This document shows, one piece after another, positions 62,793 to 64,000 of a stretch of 64,000 nucleotides of DNA; within the stretch, counting starts at the first letter, position 1; the number at the start of each line of letters is the position of its first letter. The position numbers and the translations under genes are program-made. Location: the NCBI GenBank assembly GCA_937915865.1, contig CALGIG010000107.1, positions 155,087-219,086 of the forward strand. The letters are read 5' to 3'. This DNA is from an uncultured Prolixibacteraceae bacterium. GTDB taxonomy: Bacteria > Bacteroidota > Bacteroidia > Bacteroidales > Prolixibacteraceae. Under the pieces are notes generated by a model. That model saw only the letters and a list, made by a program, of their open reading frames with translations, was not told where the DNA came from and did no database searches.

Positions 62793-62879
62793 TTATTTCA
62801 TTTTTTAATCCAATTTATAAACACGGATCGAGATTTCTTCTTTCCGTGCCTATAACTTAAGAACATGCAAAATTCGGGA

Positions 62880-63362
62880 TTATTCTGTACAAAGATCATT
62901 TCTGTCGTTAGAACTACCTCCTGTTCCAGCAATACGAGGTTCGCCTACATGCAATCCAAAGTTATCTGAATTAGGAAATCCATATACATATCTTGGATTG
63001 TCAAATTGATTTAATGGAGTCCAATCATCGGGTGCTGGCATATACTCCAAATATTTCAAAGGAGTACTCGATGACACTTTTTCAATAGCATTCATTATTT
63101 CATCCTGAGTAAAACTCTCTGCAATATAATTCAAAATTGGTGTACCAAAATTCTTAATTCCATTACTAACGTCTTCTGCGAAATTTGCTAATTGTTGAAG
63201 TGTAGAATTGCCATAGAAACTTTCCAACATGGCATCAAAATCAGTTACGTGTTCTCCTCCGGTAGAACTACTACCTGCTTGAATCACACTACAGGATTTT
63301 AAATCTAAAATACACAGTCCTTCACTCATTTCTTTCAATGTCATTTTTTCAATCTTTTTCAT
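62880..63362 (-). CDS. Leader-peptide protein, third member
   Basis: 160 residues. The leader MKKIEKMTLKEMSEGLC... reaches Ala-Gly at positions 29-30, the same place as in the other two, and shares the MKKxxKxTLKE pattern. The cargo (31-160) is acidic with a helical part (DFDAMLESFYGNSTLQQLANFAEDVSNGIKNFG) and a Gly/Asn-rich end (VGEPRIAGTGGSSNDRNDLCTE). Function unknown. Lies just downstream of the ABC exporter gene. Confidence 0.7.
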   Translation of the reverse strand: MKKIEKMTLKEMSEGLCILDLKSCSVIQAGSSSTGGEHVTDFDAMLESFYGNSTLQQLANFAEDVSNGIKNFGTPILNYIAESFTQDEIMNAIEKVSSSTPLKYLEYMPAPDDWTPLNQFDNPRYVYGFPNSDNFGLHVGEPRIAGTGGSSNDRNDLCTE

Positions 63363-63440
63363 AATTCAACAATTTCATAATTAATAATTTAGTTTACTTC
63401 TCCGGGTGCTGTAACATAACTTCCGGTTATATTTTTTTTC

Positions 63441-64000
63441 TCAAACAGCCACAGCCTCTATTTCATTTTTCACAGCCCCGTTTACTGTCCAAATGCCCAT
63501 TTGCTTGTCAACTAATTCGTGGTAGTGGCCTCGTTTTTCCATTAACTGGGGGTGGTTGCCCACTTCGATGATAAACCCGTCCTTCATTACCACGATCTGG
63601 TCGGCGTTCATGATGGTGCTCAGGCGGTGGGCAATTACTACCACCGTGCGCTTCTCGAAGGCATGGTTCAGTGCCTGTACAATCTGGTGTTCGTTAATGG
63701 CATCGAGAGCGTTGGTTGCCTCGTCGAGGAACAGGAACGAGGGGTTTTTGTACAAGGCGCGGGCAATAAGCAGGCGTTGCCGCTGTCCACCGCTCAGCCC
63801 GCGGCCCACCTCGCCAATTTTGGTTTGGTAGCCTTCCGGCATCTGCTCAATCTCGTTGGCAATGTGCGCAATGCGCACAGCTTCTTTTAACCGTTCATAA
63901 TCCATGTTCGCGTCGTCGAGTGTGATGTTGTTCAGAATGGTATCATTAAAAATCTTGCCGTCCTGCATCACTACGCCACAGGTGTCGCGCCATTCGCGCA
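63441..64000 (-). CDS. ABC exporter of the bacteriocin/leader-peptide type, N-terminus beyond window
   Basis: The frame is open to the right edge (WRDTCGVVMQDGKIFNDT is read across the first in-frame GTG). Seen are the end of the nucleotide-binding domain with LSGGQRQRLLIARAL, Walker B FLFLDEATNALD and the H-loop IAHRLS. The upstream part should hold membrane helices and perhaps a C39 peptidase domain; both are outside the window. G+C-rich relative to neighbours. Confidence 0.85.
   Translation of the reverse strand, partial: REWRDTCGVVMQDGKIFNDTILNNITLDDANMDYERLKEAVRIAHIANEIEQMPEGYQTKIGEVGRGLSGGQRQRLLIARALYKNPSFLFLDEATNALDAINEHQIVQALNHAFEKRTVVVIAHRLSTIMNADQIVVMKDGFIIEVGNHPQLMEKRGHYHELVDKQMGIWTVNGAVKNEIEAVAV

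Overview
The window looks like chromosomal DNA from a member of the Bacteroidota, probably an environmental Bacteroidales/Marinilabiliales-type organism. Evidence: a SusC/SusD pair driven by an ECF sigma/FecR pair; start codons without Shine-Dalgarno sequences; promoters with the phylum-specific -7 box TAnnTTTG (for example 18525-18532, 38609-38616, 50307-50314); split ThrE exporters; DUF4294 and DUF1080 proteins; and natural-product leader peptides of Bacteroidota type. No rRNA, tRNA or CRISPR array was seen. The lineage is inferred from gene content only.

Layout. 1-4001: sugar-utilisation operon on the minus strand (MFS permease, L-fucose-isomerase-like protein, PfkB kinase cut by the window edge) with a divergent AraC regulator. 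4177-12126: a secreted TPR protein and an ECF sigma / FecR anti-sigma / SusC / SusD uptake locus. 12343-26183: mostly housekeeping genes: DEAD-box helicase, repeat-rich spacer, glycine dehydrogenase, metallo-beta-lactamase-fold hydrolase, isoaspartate methyltransferase, Gfo/Idh-like protein, sugar-phosphate transferase, DUF4294 protein, arginine deiminase, SpoU methyltransferase, M23 peptidase, YitT protein. 26620-32802: IspE, three tandem paralogous small secreted proteins (one complete transcription unit about every 680 bp), split ThrE exporter, flavin reductase, RlmN.

32803-38635: the most unusual part of the centre. A spacer holds a candidate small RNA with its own promoter, dyad and terminator, followed by a run of strong hairpins. 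Next comes a two-gene unit: an 823-residue membrane protein ending in a trypsin-like protease that I predict faces the cytoplasm, and an 803-residue secreted protein with a barrel-like C-terminus. 38636-42799: a low-molecular-weight phosphatase, a racemase-like protein lacking both catalytic cysteines, a SUI1/eIF1-like factor, a PafA-type phosphatase homologue that has lost nearly every catalytic residue, and an FMN-binding-domain protein.

42891-50263: a complete drug/solute efflux operon (TolC, HlyD, two ATPases, two permeases) under a TetR regulator with two matching operators. Palindromic dispersed repeats sit between the genes, and one is translated inside an ATPase. 50732-52348: a tiny lysine-rich protein, a DUF1080 lipoprotein and a membrane-tailed hypothetical.

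52364-64000 (cut by the right edge): one long minus-strand cluster that I interpret as a system for leader-peptide-directed protein export. It has a bacteriocin-type ABC exporter (partial), an HlyD adaptor, a CPBP membrane protease, three proteins of 160-180 residues that share a 30-residue leader ending in Ala-Gly but carry different C-termini (one JAB/DUF4329-like), two erythromycin-esterase-like secreted proteins, a glycosyltransferase and a LanC-like protein without zinc ligands. A 240-bp perfect duplication joined to a truncated hlyD remnant shows recent shuffling of the leader cassette. This cluster, the trypsin-like pair and the three tandem paralogues are the best candidates for undescribed biology.
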